From the NCBI GenBank assembly GCA_029861085.1, contig JAOUAE010000086.1, positions 1-5,679 of the forward strand: a stretch of 5,679 nucleotides of DNA, written 5' to 3'. Positions 5,146-5,679 of the stretch are shown piece after piece. Source of the stretch: Candidatus Nitrosopumilus sp. (GTDB taxonomy: Archaea; Thermoproteota; Nitrososphaeria; Nitrososphaerales; Nitrosopumilaceae). The notes below the pieces were generated by a model that saw only the letters and a list, made by a program, of their open reading frames with translations, did not search any database and was not told where the DNA came from. How positions within the stretch are numbered: the stretch's first letter is position 1; every line of letters begins with the position of its first letter. The position numbers and the translations under genes were made by a program.

Positions 5146-5679
5146 ATGGACGAAATTGATGTGGAGATCTTGTGGACTTTGAAGCAAAGTGAATCTCACT
5201 ATTTGAAAGAAATCGATATCAAGAAAAATAATCCGAAACTAACTGGCAATAATGAACTTGAATCTAAACTTCGATATTTGGAAGAAGGCAAATTTATTGA
5301 AGCAGTACCAGCTGTTTTTGGATATGGACATCTGCTAAAAAAAACTGGCAATGACTTGTTCTGGAATGGCAAATTAAAAAAACGAATCTTGAATCTTCTT
5401 TACATTTGTGATTATACATTATCTGATTTGAATAGACTCCTTTGTGATGACTCAGACAATGTTTCTAGAACTGTTCAACTTCTACTAGAAGAACCTTCAT
5501 TATTAGTTGAAAGACATGGAGGTTCATCTGACGACGTCATACATTATACAATTACTTCTTTGGGGGAAACTTATGCTAATCCTAATTTTGTACAACGACT
5601 AACTGATGTTGAATCTTTTAGCCAAATCCATATTGGACAAATAAATGTCCAAAATTTTGAAACTAAAATAGATGAATTG
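5146..5679 (+). CDS. Hypothetical protein with two winged-helix-like segments (3' truncated)
   Basis: An open frame of 178 codons runs from ATG at 5146 to the window end with no stop. I do not recognise the family. The first part (about 3-55: VEILWTLKQSE..YLKEIDI ... ELESKLRYLEEGKFIEAV) has the helix-helix-recognition helix-wing order of a winged helix. A second one may lie at about 76-140: KKRILNLLYICDYTLSDLNRLL, then NVSRTVQLLLEEPSLLVER, then HYTITSLGETY, where the last resembles the wing plus the xxxLTxxGxxY ending common in MarR/ArsR-like folds. The last residues (158-170, SQIHIGQINVQNF) look like beta-strand and start another region that is cut off. A DNA-binding or RNA-polymerase-associated role is possible but inferred only from the fold pattern. 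The in-frame codon 4 before ATG is TAA, which fixes ATG as the first start. It is divergent from the PAC2-hsp20 operon. Confidence 0.75.
   Translation, partial: MDEIDVEILWTLKQSESHYLKEIDIKKNNPKLTGNNELESKLRYLEEGKFIEAVPAVFGYGHLLKKTGNDLFWNGKLKKRILNLLYICDYTLSDLNRLLCDDSDNVSRTVQLLLEEPSLLVERHGGSSDDVIHYTITSLGETYANPNFVQRLTDVESFSQIHIGQINVQNFETKIDEL

Overview
The window looks like chromosomal DNA from an ammonia-oxidising-type archaeon (Nitrososphaerota/Thaumarchaeota, Nitrosopumilus-like). This is inferred from the strongly AT-rich sequence, the XPB-Bax1 repair pair, the PAC2-family protein, start codons that sit about 25-28 nt behind AT-rich TATA-like boxes (leaderless style), and T-run terminators. 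No rRNA, tRNA, CRISPR array or insertion sequence was seen. The species call rests on family knowledge and was not tested by a search.

Layout. (1) 1-1958, plus strand: the 3' end of an XPB/Rad25 superfamily-2 helicase gene, followed after 45 nt by a complete bax1 (DUF790) nuclease gene. Together they form the archaeal helicase-nuclease cassette linked to nucleotide excision repair. (2) 1959-2306: this stretch looks empty at first sight, but the minus strand carries two 44-codon reading frames that overlap by 4 nt (GTGA). The second encodes a four-cysteine zinc ribbon and is followed by a hairpin plus T7 terminator. They are either two coupled micro-genes or one ~87-residue gene split by a short frameshift at a GTGTG repeat. 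(3) 2307-3155, plus: a leaderless gene for a protein with four CBS domains, ending in a hairpin/T-run terminator. (4) 3199-3356: an intergenic stretch with a 12-bp imperfect inverted repeat around a 46-nt loop. (5) 3357-3785, plus: a helical 142-residue protein of unknown function. (6) 3834-4947, minus: a two-gene proteostasis operon. A PAC2-family protein ends in a C-terminal Ile-Tyr-Arg (HbYX-type proteasome-docking tail), and a small heat-shock protein (Hsp20) follows 4 nt later. The Shine-Dalgarno sequence of hsp20 is formed by the last Arg codon and the stop codon of the PAC2 gene. (7) 4948-5145: a divergent intergenic region with two palindromes. (8) 5146 to the window end, plus: the start of an unrecognised protein that appears to contain two winged-helix-like segments.

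The two clear functional pairs are helicase + nuclease (DNA repair) and PAC2 + Hsp20 (protein quality control). The CBS protein is probably a nucleotide-sensing regulator whose target is not visible here. The points most worth a second look are the overlooked minus-strand ORF pair, the HbYX tail on the PAC2 protein, and the HTH-like C-terminal extension of Bax1.
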